From Deltaproteobacteria bacterium (GTDB taxonomy: Bacteria > Desulfobacterota > Desulfobacteria > Desulfobacterales > JAFDCJ01), in contig JAJRVC010000049.1 of NCBI GenBank assembly GCA_024277475.1, positions 1-8,494 on the forward strand: a stretch of DNA of 8,494 nucleotides, given 5' to 3'. This document shows positions 1 through 5,357 of this stretch, one piece after another. Below the pieces are notes generated by a model. The model did not search any database. It saw only the letters and a program-made list of their open reading frames with translations, and was not told the DNA's origin. Numbering within the stretch: the stretch's first letter is position 1; each line of letters starts with the position of its first letter. A program made the translations under genes and the position numbers.

Positions 1-10
1 ACCTGCAACC

Positions 11-38
11 TATACCCTATACCCTATACCCTATACCC
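11..38. repeat. Tandem heptamer array, four TATACCC units
   Basis: Four perfect head-to-tail copies of TATACCC occupy the array, preceded by a partial CC and followed by the related AGTATCC. Read on the minus strand the unit is GGGTATA, and each junction creates TAG. Because the period is 7, successive TAGs fall in different frames. The array is telomere-like in appearance only. It lies in gene-free sequence downstream of the minus-strand acyl-CoA dehydrogenase. Its function is unknown, and it may be a neutral short-sequence repeat. Confidence 0.9.
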
Positions 39-128
39 AGTATCCGTCGTCAATCTCAAAGCAGGAAACGGCGCCGTTGTTGCAGTGGGTATGCCACCTA
101 AAGTAAAATTCGATAGAATTCCTTACTT

Positions 129-151
129 CGTCATTCGTCACTCGTCATTCC
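129..151 (-). repeat. Heptamer array 1 (CGTCATT-type), 3' of the acyl-CoA dehydrogenase
   Basis: Three units, CGTCATT, CGTCACT and CGTCATT, are followed by CC. Viewed on the minus strand the array begins 2 bases after the dehydrogenase stop codon. It places TGA at plus positions 145-147, 138-140 and 131-133, exactly 7 apart, so all three minus-strand frames are closed. Related arrays with the same unit and the same orientation lie at 2226-2255 and 7141-7163. Confidence 0.9.
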
Positions 152-153
152 CA

Positions 154-1971
154 TCATTTCCCCCCAAACGAGTCTTCGGCAATATCCACCACGGCACCGT
201 TGGCTGCAAGAATGGCATCCATTTTGCCGAGGGTGACCGGCAGCAGACTATGGACAAAAAATTCAGCACTTTTCAGCTGGCCTTCATAAAAAACGGTATC
301 TTTTTTCTTGGCGCCGTTTTCAAGTTTTTCAGCGGCAACGGTGGCACGCCACAGCAGCAACCAGGCCATGACTACATCACCGGAGACCTCCATAAACGGA
401 TAGGCGTGGGCAAAAGCAGTCATTACTTCCGCTGACATGGCTTTCTTGCCCAGGTGCAAAGCGACCTCACCCAGCTTATTCAGCGCCGCCTCCACTTTTT
501 CAGCATAGGCTTCAACCTTTGCATGAGTCTTAGCGGCGACAATGGTATTTTGGATCTCACCCATCAGATCCATCATCGGCTTACCTTTATTCAAGCCAAG
601 TTTTCTTCCCAAAAGATCCATGGCCTGAATACCGTTGGTTCCTTCATAAATGGGGGTAATCCGGCAGTCCCTCAGTAGCTGCTCCATGGGATATTCTTTG
701 ATATAGCCGTATCCGCCGTAAACCTGGACACCGAGATTGCAAACTTCAAAAGCCCTGTCGGAGACATAGCCTTTGGCCAGCGGAATCAACAGATCGATAA
801 GGCCCTTGTATTTGGCTTTTTCTTCCTCATTTTCGGCAACATCAATCCGATCATCACACATTCCGACATAATATAGCAGGCTGCGCATCCCTTCAACGTA
901 AACCTTCATGGTCAGTAACATACGCCGTACATCCGGATGCTGTATAATCGGAACCGATGGCGCGCTTTTGTCCATCATATTCAACAGGTGCCTACCCTGA
1001 ACCCGCTGGCGGGCATAATTGACGGCATACATGTAGGCCGCACTGGCGCAGGCAAACGCCTGAATTCCTACCAGTAAACGAGCCTCATTCATCATCAGGA
1101 ACATGTTGCGCATCCCCTTATGTTCTTCTCCCAGCAACATTCCCCGGCATTTGCCCTTACTGCCAAGAGACATGGAACAAGTCGCGTTCCCGTGGATTCC
1201 CATTTTCTCTTCCACCCCCGTGCAGGTGACATCATTGGGCTCACCCAGACTGCCGTCTTCATTGACCCAGATCTTGGGAACAATGAAAAGGGAGATACCG
1301 GCCGTGCCTTCGGGCGCACCTTCGATGCGCGCCAGAACGGGATGAATGATATTTTCCGCGAGATCATGCTCACCGGATGAAATAAATATCTTGCTGCCGG
1401 TGATCGTATAGGTACCATCCTCATTTTTAACAGCCGAAGTCGTCAGCGCCCCCACATCGGAACCGGCTTCCGGTTCGGTCAAGAGCATGGTGCCGGTCCA
1501 CTCACCGGTGTACATTTTCTTTAAAAAAAGCTCTTTTTGCTCCTCGGTTCCGAAAGTCTCAACCAGTTTGCCGGCCCCGTGGGTTAATCCGGAATACATC
1601 ATAAAGGCGAAATTGGCACCGTTCATGTAGTCACTGGCAGCCAGGCCTACGGCCCGGGGCATGCCCTGCCCTCCCCATTTCGGGTTCTCGATCATGGCCA
1701 GCCATTCACCTTCTTTGAACAATTCCCAGGCTTTGTGGAAAGACTCGGGAACCGTTACCTTGCCGGCATCGAAGTGTGCGCCTTCCCGGTCGCTGTCAAT
1801 TTGGGTGGGCAAAATCTCCTTGATGGCCAGGTTGCGGGCTTCAGCTATAATGAGATCTACGGTTTTCTTGTTGAATTCGGCAAAAATTTCATGTTCGCTC
1901 AATTCCTCTACATGCAAAAGCTCGTGGAGAACAAAGTCAACATCCCTTCGATCTGCAATTTGTTGTGCCAT
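154..1971 (-). CDS. Acyl-CoA dehydrogenase, long (~600-residue) type
   Basis: This is a 605-residue flavoprotein of the acyl-CoA dehydrogenase family. It is expected to catalyse FAD-dependent alpha,beta-dehydrogenation of an acyl-CoA thioester in the cytoplasm and pass electrons to electron-transfer flavoprotein. The family signature LTEPEAGSD is at residues 164-172, followed by a G-S-K-I-F-I-S-S-G strand (192-200). YEGTNGIQA at 442-450 carries the expected catalytic glutamate, E443, and an R-D-C-R-I-T-P stretch precedes it. The extra C-terminal ~130 residues mark the long subgroup that includes DmdC-like and FadE5-like enzymes, so the substrate (fatty, aromatic-side-chain or methylthio acyl-CoA) cannot be named. 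The ATG is well placed, with TAAGGAG (plus 1981-1987) 9 bases upstream. The neighbouring TetR gene and the shared promoter element at 2030-2043 suggest acyl-CoA-responsive control. The gene looks intact. Confidence 0.95.
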   Translation of the reverse strand: MAQQIADRRDVDFVLHELLHVEELSEHEIFAEFNKKTVDLIIAEARNLAIKEILPTQIDSDREGAHFDAGKVTVPESFHKAWELFKEGEWLAMIENPKWGGQGMPRAVGLAASDYMNGANFAFMMYSGLTHGAGKLVETFGTEEQKELFLKKMYTGEWTGTMLLTEPEAGSDVGALTTSAVKNEDGTYTITGSKIFISSGEHDLAENIIHPVLARIEGAPEGTAGISLFIVPKIWVNEDGSLGEPNDVTCTGVEEKMGIHGNATCSMSLGSKGKCRGMLLGEEHKGMRNMFLMMNEARLLVGIQAFACASAAYMYAVNYARQRVQGRHLLNMMDKSAPSVPIIQHPDVRRMLLTMKVYVEGMRSLLYYVGMCDDRIDVAENEEEKAKYKGLIDLLIPLAKGYVSDRAFEVCNLGVQVYGGYGYIKEYPMEQLLRDCRITPIYEGTNGIQAMDLLGRKLGLNKGKPMMDLMGEIQNTIVAAKTHAKVEAYAEKVEAALNKLGEVALHLGKKAMSAEVMTAFAHAYPFMEVSGDVVMAWLLLWRATVAAEKLENGAKKKDTVFYEGQLKSAEFFVHSLLPVTLGKMDAILAANGAVVDIAEDSFGGK

Positions 1972-2003
1972 TTTTTATCTCTCCTTATTTTTTTTAATCG
2001 TAT

Positions 2004-2016
2004 GCTGAAATTCAGC
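2004..2016. promoter_or_regulatory. Perfect palindrome in the dehydrogenase leader
   Basis: GCTGAA-A-TTCAGC is a 13-base perfect palindrome with 6-base arms, 33-45 bases upstream of the dehydrogenase ATG. It lies downstream of the inferred -10 element, in the probable leader or initially transcribed region. It resembles a compact protein-binding site and shares TGAA/TTCA half-sites with the TetR operator, but with a 1-base rather than 4-base centre. A chance palindrome cannot be excluded. Confidence 0.3.
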
Positions 2017-2029
2017 CCTTAAGTACTAG

Positions 2030-2043
2030 ATTCATAAATACAG
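2030..2043 (-). promoter_or_regulatory. Probable promoter/half-operator of the acyl-CoA dehydrogenase
   Basis: The plus-strand sequence ATTCATAAATACAG differs by one base from ATTCATTAATACAG at 3058-3071. It also matches the TetR promoter-operator segment at 2891-2907 apart from a 3-base insertion and neighbouring changes. Read on the minus strand it is CTGTATTTATGAAT, giving a possible -10 of TATTTA directly followed by a TGAAT half-site. I see no good -35 upstream of it. The second palindromic arm found at the other two sites is degenerate here. The placement, about 60 bases before the ATG, fits a promoter under the adjacent TetR repressor. Confidence 0.45.
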
Positions 2044-2225
2044 TAACGTAAAACCAGAAGAATGGATTCTAGTTAAAAAAATAAAATTGTATTTCGTTAA
2101 GTTTTCTATTCGATTGAACTGGCCGCTTGGGCAGCTGGCGGCTGTGCTAAACAGCGAACCGCAGAATGCCGAAGGATGGAATCGCTTTGCTCAGCTTTTT
2201 TTAAAATAGACAGGATACATTACTT

Positions 2226-2255
2226 CGACATTCGTCAATCGTCATTCGTCATTCC
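2226..2255 (-). repeat. Heptamer array 2, overlapping the TetR stop codon
   Basis: Four units occur, CGACATT, CGTCAAT, CGTCATT and CGTCATT, followed by CC. On the minus strand TGA occurs at plus 2249-2251, 2242-2244 and 2235-2237. The last of these is the stop codon actually used by the TetR gene, and the array encodes the final residues G-M-T-N-D-D. The unit, the terminal CC and the orientation match the arrays at 129-151 and 7141-7163. The preceding bases TTACTTCG are also shared with array 1. Confidence 0.9.
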
Positions 2256-2843
2256 AAGGGTTCCAATACCCCTCACAAAAAGATCCACCAGCGGATCGGC
2301 CATGGAAACCAGGTCATAGTCTTTTTCCGAATGCAACCAGGTATTGATCACTTCATCGACGCCGCCAAGAATGAAGCGTTTTACCAGACCGACATAGAGA
2401 TCCTTGCGGATGCTGCCCTCTTGCTGCCCCATTTCGACAATTTCTGAAACAAGATCCTGGTACATTTTAGACATTTCCCTGATCTGGTCTTCAGCCAGAC
2501 GGTCGATCTGGTGGGTTCCCACCTGGTACAAAATCGCCATATCCCGGTCTCGTTGAAATTCGGCAAGATGCCGTCGAATGAGATTGCGCAGCTTGTCCAG
2601 ACCGTTTTCCGCCTTGTTGACTTCCACCCGAAACCGCTCAAAGACCTGTTTGGTTTTGTAATCAAAAAAATTGACCAGGATGTCGTCTTTATTTTTGAAA
2701 TAGAGGTAAATTGTCCCATCAGCCACGCCGGCTTCCTTGGCGATCTGAGCAACGGTTGACTGGAAAAACCCCCGCCGGGCAAACACTTTTACCGCCGCTT
2801 CCAGGATGAGATGATACTTGCTATTTTTATTTTTTTTTCCGAT
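2235..2843 (-). CDS. TetR/AcrR-family transcriptional regulator, FadR-like
   Basis: This is a one-domain-sensor repressor of about 202 residues, normal for the family. The N-terminal helix-turn-helix is clear: a first helix L-I-L-E-A-A-V-K-V-F-A-R-R-G, then S-T-V-A-Q-I-A-K-E-A-G-V-A-D-G-T-I-Y-L-Y-F (about residues 29-49). The remainder is a helical ligand-binding and dimerisation domain. This HTH class includes B. subtilis FadR (YsiA), whose ligand is long-chain acyl-CoA. An acyl-CoA ligand here is inferred from that resemblance and from the neighbouring dehydrogenase. The start is unusual. A GTG at 2784-2786 would remove the first helix and has a poor Shine-Dalgarno sequence. No in-frame ATG, GTG or TTG exists upstream. 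An ATC codon at 2841-2843, 6 bases after GGGGAG, gives a complete N-terminus, so I place the start there. The last six residues and the stop come from a heptamer repeat array. Confidence 0.9.
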   Translation of the reverse strand: MGKKNKNSKYHLILEAAVKVFARRGFFQSTVAQIAKEAGVADGTIYLYFKNKDDILVNFFDYKTKQVFERFRVEVNKAENGLDKLRNLIRRHLAEFQRDRDMAILYQVGTHQIDRLAEDQIREMSKMYQDLVSEIVEMGQQEGSIRKDLYVGLVKRFILGGVDEVINTWLHSEKDYDLVSMADPLVDLFVRGIGTLGMTNDD

Positions 2844-2849
2844 TTTAAA

Positions 2850-2855
2850 CTCCCC
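2850..2855 (-). promoter_or_regulatory. Ribosome binding site that argues for an ATC start of the TetR gene
   Basis: On the minus strand GGGGAG is followed by TTTAAA and then ATC, a 6-base spacing that suits initiation. Translation from this ATC gives residues G-K-K-N-K-N-S-K-Y-H before the first HTH helix, the normal TetR N-terminal layout. The only ATGs further upstream run into stop codons after 4-5 codons and are out of frame. Confidence 0.55.
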
Positions 2856-2881
2856 GTTAATTAGTCGTGATTGCTCATTTA

Positions 2882-2899
2882 TGAATGAGTATTCATTTA
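2882..2899. promoter_or_regulatory. Putative TetR/FadR-type operator
   Basis: TGAATGA-GTAT-TCATTTA is an 18-base palindrome with 7-base arms and one arm mismatch. The site overlaps the -10 edge and transcription start of the regulator's own promoter, so bound repressor would block initiation. From memory, the B. subtilis FadR (TetR-type) box is close to TGAATGA-N4-TCATTCA, which this matches except for one arm base. Autoregulation is inferred from position. Confidence 0.65.
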
Positions 2900-2925
2900 T
2901 AATACAGACTCATATTCCCTGTCAA
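2899..2925 (-). promoter_or_regulatory. Sigma-70-type promoter of the TetR gene
   Basis: On the minus strand a perfect TTGACA -35 box (plus 2920-2925) is followed after 15 bases by TATTAT (plus 2899-2904). The spacing is short, but ATTATA with a preceding TGT at 16 bases is an alternative. The predicted start is near 2892, giving a leader of about 50 bases before the ATC codon. The operator at 2882-2899 abuts the -10. Confidence 0.65.
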
Positions 2926-3048
2926 GTGTTAAATACAATAATAACTCTCTGTTTATATTTGTTTAATTATCAATTTATACAACTGATTATATATACTTAA
3001 TTGAGAATAGGACTTGATTCAGTATGTAGCATATTCTTAATTTGGATA

Positions 3049-3071
3049 TGAATATACATTCATTAATACAG
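3049..3071. promoter_or_regulatory. Second TetR operator-like site
   Basis: TGAATATACATTCA (3049-3062) has the same TGAAT-N4-ATTCA architecture as the TetR autoregulatory operator 167 bases away. It continues into TTAATACAG, which aligns with the flank of that operator and, with one mismatch over 14 bases, with the element upstream of the dehydrogenase. A TATTAA that could serve as -10 lies on the minus strand, but no -35 is visible. It could be an auxiliary operator for the regulator or the remnant of a duplicated promoter. Confidence 0.45.
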
Positions 3072-3088
3072 GCTTGATTTATTAATAA

Positions 3089-3178
3089 GGTTGTAATATT
3101 TATCTGAAGGGAGCCGTTCCGGTTTCGGGATTCAACGTTAAAGACAAAGAAGGCATTAAAGACCTGACGTCCTCATAA
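3089..3178 (+). pseudogene. Orphan C-terminal coding remnant
   Basis: A 29-codon open frame ends at TAA (3176-3178). Its last 23 residues, K-G-A-V-P-V-S-G-F-N-V-K-D-K-E-G-I-K-D-L-T-S-S, use ordinary codons and read like the end of a real protein. No ATG, GTG or TTG start occurs in frame, and a stop lies immediately upstream at 3086-3088. The sharp change from very AT-rich sequence to coding-like sequence near 3105 suggests that a gene's 5' part was deleted or replaced. The family is not recognised. Coincidental composition is the alternative. Confidence 0.3.
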
Positions 3179-3244
3179 AAAAAGGCTAATTTTGCCAAAT
3201 AATTGTACCGACCTGTAGCGGAGTAAAATGGGAAAGAGGTTTAA

Positions 3245-3979
3245 ATGATTCGACGATTCTTTTTGATCATGACGGCAGCGTTTTTGATGTCGGGCTGTAC
3301 GACAACTCCACAGCCCAAATTTAAATTTCCTGCCGATACGCGCGTTGGAGTGATAAACTATTTGGAACCTTACGCTACCCACCGCAATTTTAGTTCATTG
3401 AGGATCGGCAGCTTTTCGAAAAAATTAGACGTCGACTGGCGGATACCTGCCTATTTTGAAGATAAATTAAGCCGGATTTTACAAAGTGACCCCCGTTATA
3501 CAGTCATCCCAATCCGACCGGCAGGAGCTTTAGCTGGAATAAATCAACAGTTGGATATATCGATATCGGGTGAGGTTAAACCTGAAGCTGCAAATTTTCT
3601 TAAGGCCCTTGCCGATAAGCATAACCTGGATGTAATCATCGTCATAAAAAGCTTTCGGGGACCCAGCGTGTTTACAATCGATAAACATCCAATCGACTTA
3701 AAGGGCTATGGGCTATTTACAAAAGTATTTTTAATATCGAAACAGGCGCATGCCTATGCAAACATAGCCGCTATTGTTTTCAAGACTGAACCGTTGACTT
3801 ATATCGGCTCGGGCGAACCCAAAAACATGAAGTCGGCTCTGAGCAATTTCGACCTTGCGGGCAATCTGAAAAATTTGCCGCGGTCCGAAATAAATAAATT
3901 AGAGCCCATCATCCGAAAATACGCTGATCAGGCCATCGTCAACGCGTTGGAGGATGCCAATCTTATTTTGTCAAAATAA
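3245..3979 (+). CDS. Putative lipoprotein of unknown function
   Basis: The 244-residue product begins with a charged M-I-R-R, a hydrophobic stretch and the lipobox-like L-M-S-G-C, with the modifiable cysteine at residue 18. It should therefore be exported and lipid-anchored, either to the inner or the outer membrane; the residues after Cys (T-T-T-P) do not suggest inner-membrane retention. The mature part begins with a proline- and lysine-rich linker (23-29), followed by alternating strands and helices (for example V-I-I-V-I-K at 130-135) and a C-terminal helix. The layout recalls small alpha/beta periplasmic lipoproteins, but I recognise no named family. AGAGG lies 5 bases before the ATG. 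It is the only plus-strand gene in the window and has a slightly lower GC than its neighbours. Confidence 0.85.
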   Translation: MIRRFFLIMTAAFLMSGCTTTPQPKFKFPADTRVGVINYLEPYATHRNFSSLRIGSFSKKLDVDWRIPAYFEDKLSRILQSDPRYTVIPIRPAGALAGINQQLDISISGEVKPEAANFLKALADKHNLDVIIVIKSFRGPSVFTIDKHPIDLKGYGLFTKVFLISKQAHAYANIAAIVFKTEPLTYIGSGEPKNMKSALSNFDLAGNLKNLPRSEINKLEPIIRKYADQAIVNALEDANLILSK

Positions 3980-3983
3980 ATAA

Positions 3984-4014
3984 CAGGGGTGCTGGAATAC
4001 ACTTCCATCCCCCC
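3984..4014. terminator. Possible bidirectional hairpin between convergent genes
   Basis: An imperfect inverted repeat pairs GGGG (3986-3989) with the C run at 4009-4014 and TGGAA (3993-3997) with TTCCA (4003-4007) around a TACAC loop. It lies between the stop codons of the convergent lipoprotein and 85-residue genes, where a shared terminator would be expected. There is no T-tract on either side, so intrinsic termination is unproven. Confidence 0.35.
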
Positions 4015-4021
4015 AGTGGAT

Positions 4022-4279
4022 CTACATAAAAAATTTAGTTCCGAATTCAGCAACATATTCATCAATCTCTTTTGCAAAATGCTCCAGAAATTTGTCCATT
4101 TTGTTGCCCTCATGCTGCATGACTTTTTCAGCAATATTTGATGCTTTGGTGTATACCTTCTCGAATTCATGAGGCGGCAGACCGCTTATTTCTTTTGCTT
4201 CCTCCTTTGTAATGTGACCTGCGTGGGCAAAAGCCGATGCAAATACACCGGTCATGCGCTTGACGTTCTCTTTAGACAT
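4022..4279 (-). CDS. Small protein of unknown function, 85 residues
   Basis: This short, charged and probably all-helical cytoplasmic protein has no signal peptide or membrane segment. Visible features are an N-terminal S-K-E-N-V-K-R-M-T, a helix with A-F-A-H-A-G-H (16-22), a turn at S-G-L-P-P (32-36) and two long amphipathic helices rich in Lys, Glu and His (about 38-80), ending in F-F-M. No family is recognised. The evidence that it is a real gene is good: a strong AAAGGAG ribosome binding site (plus 4286-4292) lies 6 bases before the ATG, and a near-consensus promoter lies upstream at 4325-4353. It is monocistronic and convergent with the lipoprotein gene. The strong dedicated promoter suggests substantial expression. 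Confidence 0.8.
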   Translation of the reverse strand: MSKENVKRMTGVFASAFAHAGHITKEEAKEISGLPPHEFEKVYTKASNIAEKVMQHEGNKMDKFLEHFAKEIDEYVAEFGTKFFM

Positions 4280-4314
4280 CGATTGCTCCTTTCCGGATTG
4301 AATTAGCGGATTTT

Positions 4315-4343
4315 GGATGCGTGTAATATAAGTTTATGCATCC
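4315..4343. promoter_or_regulatory. Inverted repeat flanking the -10 box of the small-protein promoter
   Basis: GGATGC (4315-4320) and GCATCC (4338-4343) form perfect 6-base arms around 17 bases that contain the -10 element TATATT. This symmetry about a promoter core is typical of an operator, where a dimeric regulator would block or remodel polymerase binding. The downstream arm would lie at the transcription start. The cognate regulator is unknown. Confidence 0.4.
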
Positions 4344-4353
4344 GAAATGTCAA
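4325..4353 (-). promoter_or_regulatory. Strong sigma-70-type promoter of the 85-residue protein gene
   Basis: On the minus strand TTGACA (plus 4348-4353) is separated by exactly 17 bases from TATATT (plus 4325-4330). This is the best promoter match in the window. The predicted start is near 4318, giving a leader of about 39 bases that ends in the AAAGGAG ribosome binding site. It also separates this gene from birA, whose stop codon is 60 bases further upstream. Confidence 0.75.
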
Positions 4354-4412
4354 AGCAGAAGTGTAACCGTTCACAGGTCAAGGTTGATGTGGCCGCAAAA
4401 GGGCCCGCGGTC

Positions 4413-5354
4413 CTAACCCTGGTGGAAGCAATCGCCATAAATAATTTTTTTGCGGGTACCATCCGCAAGTTCCAATACCAGTGCACCGTCCGGTTCCACA
4501 TCGACTGCGAGGCCTTCGTCTACCTCTTTGTGGGTAACGATTTTGACCCGTCGGTTCAAGGTAACAGTATACTTTTTCCATTCTGAAATGACATTTTCAA
4601 ATTCTGCTTTTCTTAAACGCTTTTCGAATTCATCCAGGAATCGGATTAACAGCATTTTTCTTGAAATTTCCCGGCCGCTGATTTTTTTTAATGAAGAGGC
4701 GCCGGGTTCAGCCACGGATGGATCGTTATTGACGTTAATGCCGATACCGATGCTGATAAAAAGAACCCGATCCGTTTTTGTCTCCAGTTCGGAGATCATC
4801 CCCGATATTTTGCGGCCATCCACCAGGATGTCATTGGGCCATTTGACGGCGGCATCAATTTGAAGCATCTCACGCAATATGCGCGCAAGCGTCAGCGAGG
4901 CCAAAAAATTCACCCTGGAACTCAACCGGACAGGAATGTTCGGCCGAAGTACCAGGGTAAAATAAAGACCGCCGTCATCCGACAGCCACTGCCGCTTTAA
5001 CCTGCCCCGGCCTTTAGTCTGCCGCCCGGCAACGACCACCGTAAAATCAGGGCAGTTTTTTATAGCCAGGTCTTTGGCCGTATCCATAGTTGAAGACACT
5101 TCGGGATAGTAGAAAACGTTGAAACGGCGATCGGTAAATTCCCAGGGGAAGGGAATATCCGGCGAGTCGATCAGCCGGTAGCCATTGGGGGTTGAGAGAA
5201 TGTGATAGCCCAGTTCCTGCAGTTCCTGAATGTGTTTCCAGACAGACTCCTTTGAAATTCCAAGAGTTGCATTGAGTTGCTCTCCGGATATAATTTCCTG
5301 CTGTAATCGGAGCTCTTTAAGCAACTGCCCTTTCTTCGACAGGTTGTTTTTCAT
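4413..5354 (-). CDS. birA: Biotin--[acetyl-CoA-carboxylase] ligase with N-terminal HTH (BirA)
   Basis: This 313-residue enzyme activates biotin to biotinyl-5'-AMP and attaches it to the lysine of biotin carboxyl carrier proteins. The bifunctional group I architecture is present: a winged HTH at about residues 8-62 (ISKESVWKHIQELQELGY, 33-50), a catalytic domain with the adenylate-binding motif GRGRLKRQW (115-123) and the KWPND motif with K171 (171-175), then a C-terminal beta domain from about 267. The length matches E. coli BirA (321 residues). The intact HTH suggests it may also repress biotin genes, but no such genes are in the window. The gene begins 3 bases after the amidohydrolase stop and has only a weak Shine-Dalgarno sequence, so translation is probably coupled. 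No biotin-dependent carboxylase lies nearby. Confidence 0.95.
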   Translation of the reverse strand: MKNNLSKKGQLLKELRLQQEIISGEQLNATLGISKESVWKHIQELQELGYHILSTPNGYRLIDSPDIPFPWEFTDRRFNVFYYPEVSSTMDTAKDLAIKNCPDFTVVVAGRQTKGRGRLKRQWLSDDGGLYFTLVLRPNIPVRLSSRVNFLASLTLARILREMLQIDAAVKWPNDILVDGRKISGMISELETKTDRVLFISIGIGINVNNDPSVAEPGASSLKKISGREISRKMLLIRFLDEFEKRLRKAEFENVISEWKKYTVTLNRRVKIVTHKEVDEGLAVDVEPDGALVLELADGTRKKIIYGDCFHQG

Positions 5355-5357
5355 TGG

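Larger units (their letters stand above)
2844..3244. other. AT-rich intergenic region between the TetR and lipoprotein genes
   Basis: This 401-base gap between divergent genes is markedly AT-rich, especially about 2870-3110. It contains the TetR promoter and operator near its left end, a second TGAAT-N4-ATTCA site at 3049-3062, a 30-codon orphan open frame (3089-3178) with coding-like composition, and the lipoprotein ribosome binding site (AGAGG, 3235-3239). Nothing recognisable lies between about 2930 and 3045. A possible plus-strand promoter TTGCCA (3192-3197), 16 bases, TGTAGC (3214-3219) is too weak to call. Confidence 0.6.

Noticed and set aside
67..78. Perfect 12-base palindrome AACGGCGCCGTT
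   Set aside because: It is isolated, with no promoter or gene start near it in the window. A short GC-rich palindrome of this size can occur by chance.
107..120. Inverted repeat AATTC-GATA-GAATT as a terminator of the dehydrogenase
   Set aside because: The stem has only 5 AT-rich pairs with no T-tract, too weak to call.
11..151. Heptamer arrays as a CRISPR array or telomere
   Set aside because: Units are 7 bases with no spacers and only 3-4 copies, there are no cas genes, and the position is internal to a chromosomal gene neighbourhood.
85..435. 116-residue plus-strand open frame at the left edge
   Set aside because: Most of it is antisense to the acyl-CoA dehydrogenase C-terminus, it crosses heptamer array 1, and it has no ribosome binding site or protein-like features.
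2125..2200. GC-rich stretch with a following T-run as a plus-strand terminator
   Set aside because: AGCGA/TCGCT pairing spans a long unstructured loop, and no plus-strand gene ends here.
129..2255. Heptamer arrays as tandem binding half-sites for the TetR protein
   Set aside because: TCATTCG in the arrays resembles the operator half TCATTCA, but there is no inverted partner at the right spacing and the arrays lie at gene ends, not promoters.
2235..2786. TetR gene starting at the GTG at 2786
   Set aside because: This start would delete the first helix of the DNA-binding domain and lacks a good ribosome binding site, while intact coding continues 19 codons upstream.
4391..4412. GC-rich segment after birA as an intrinsic terminator
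   Set aside because: Only about four consecutive pairs form (CCGC/GCGG) and no U-tract follows on the minus strand.
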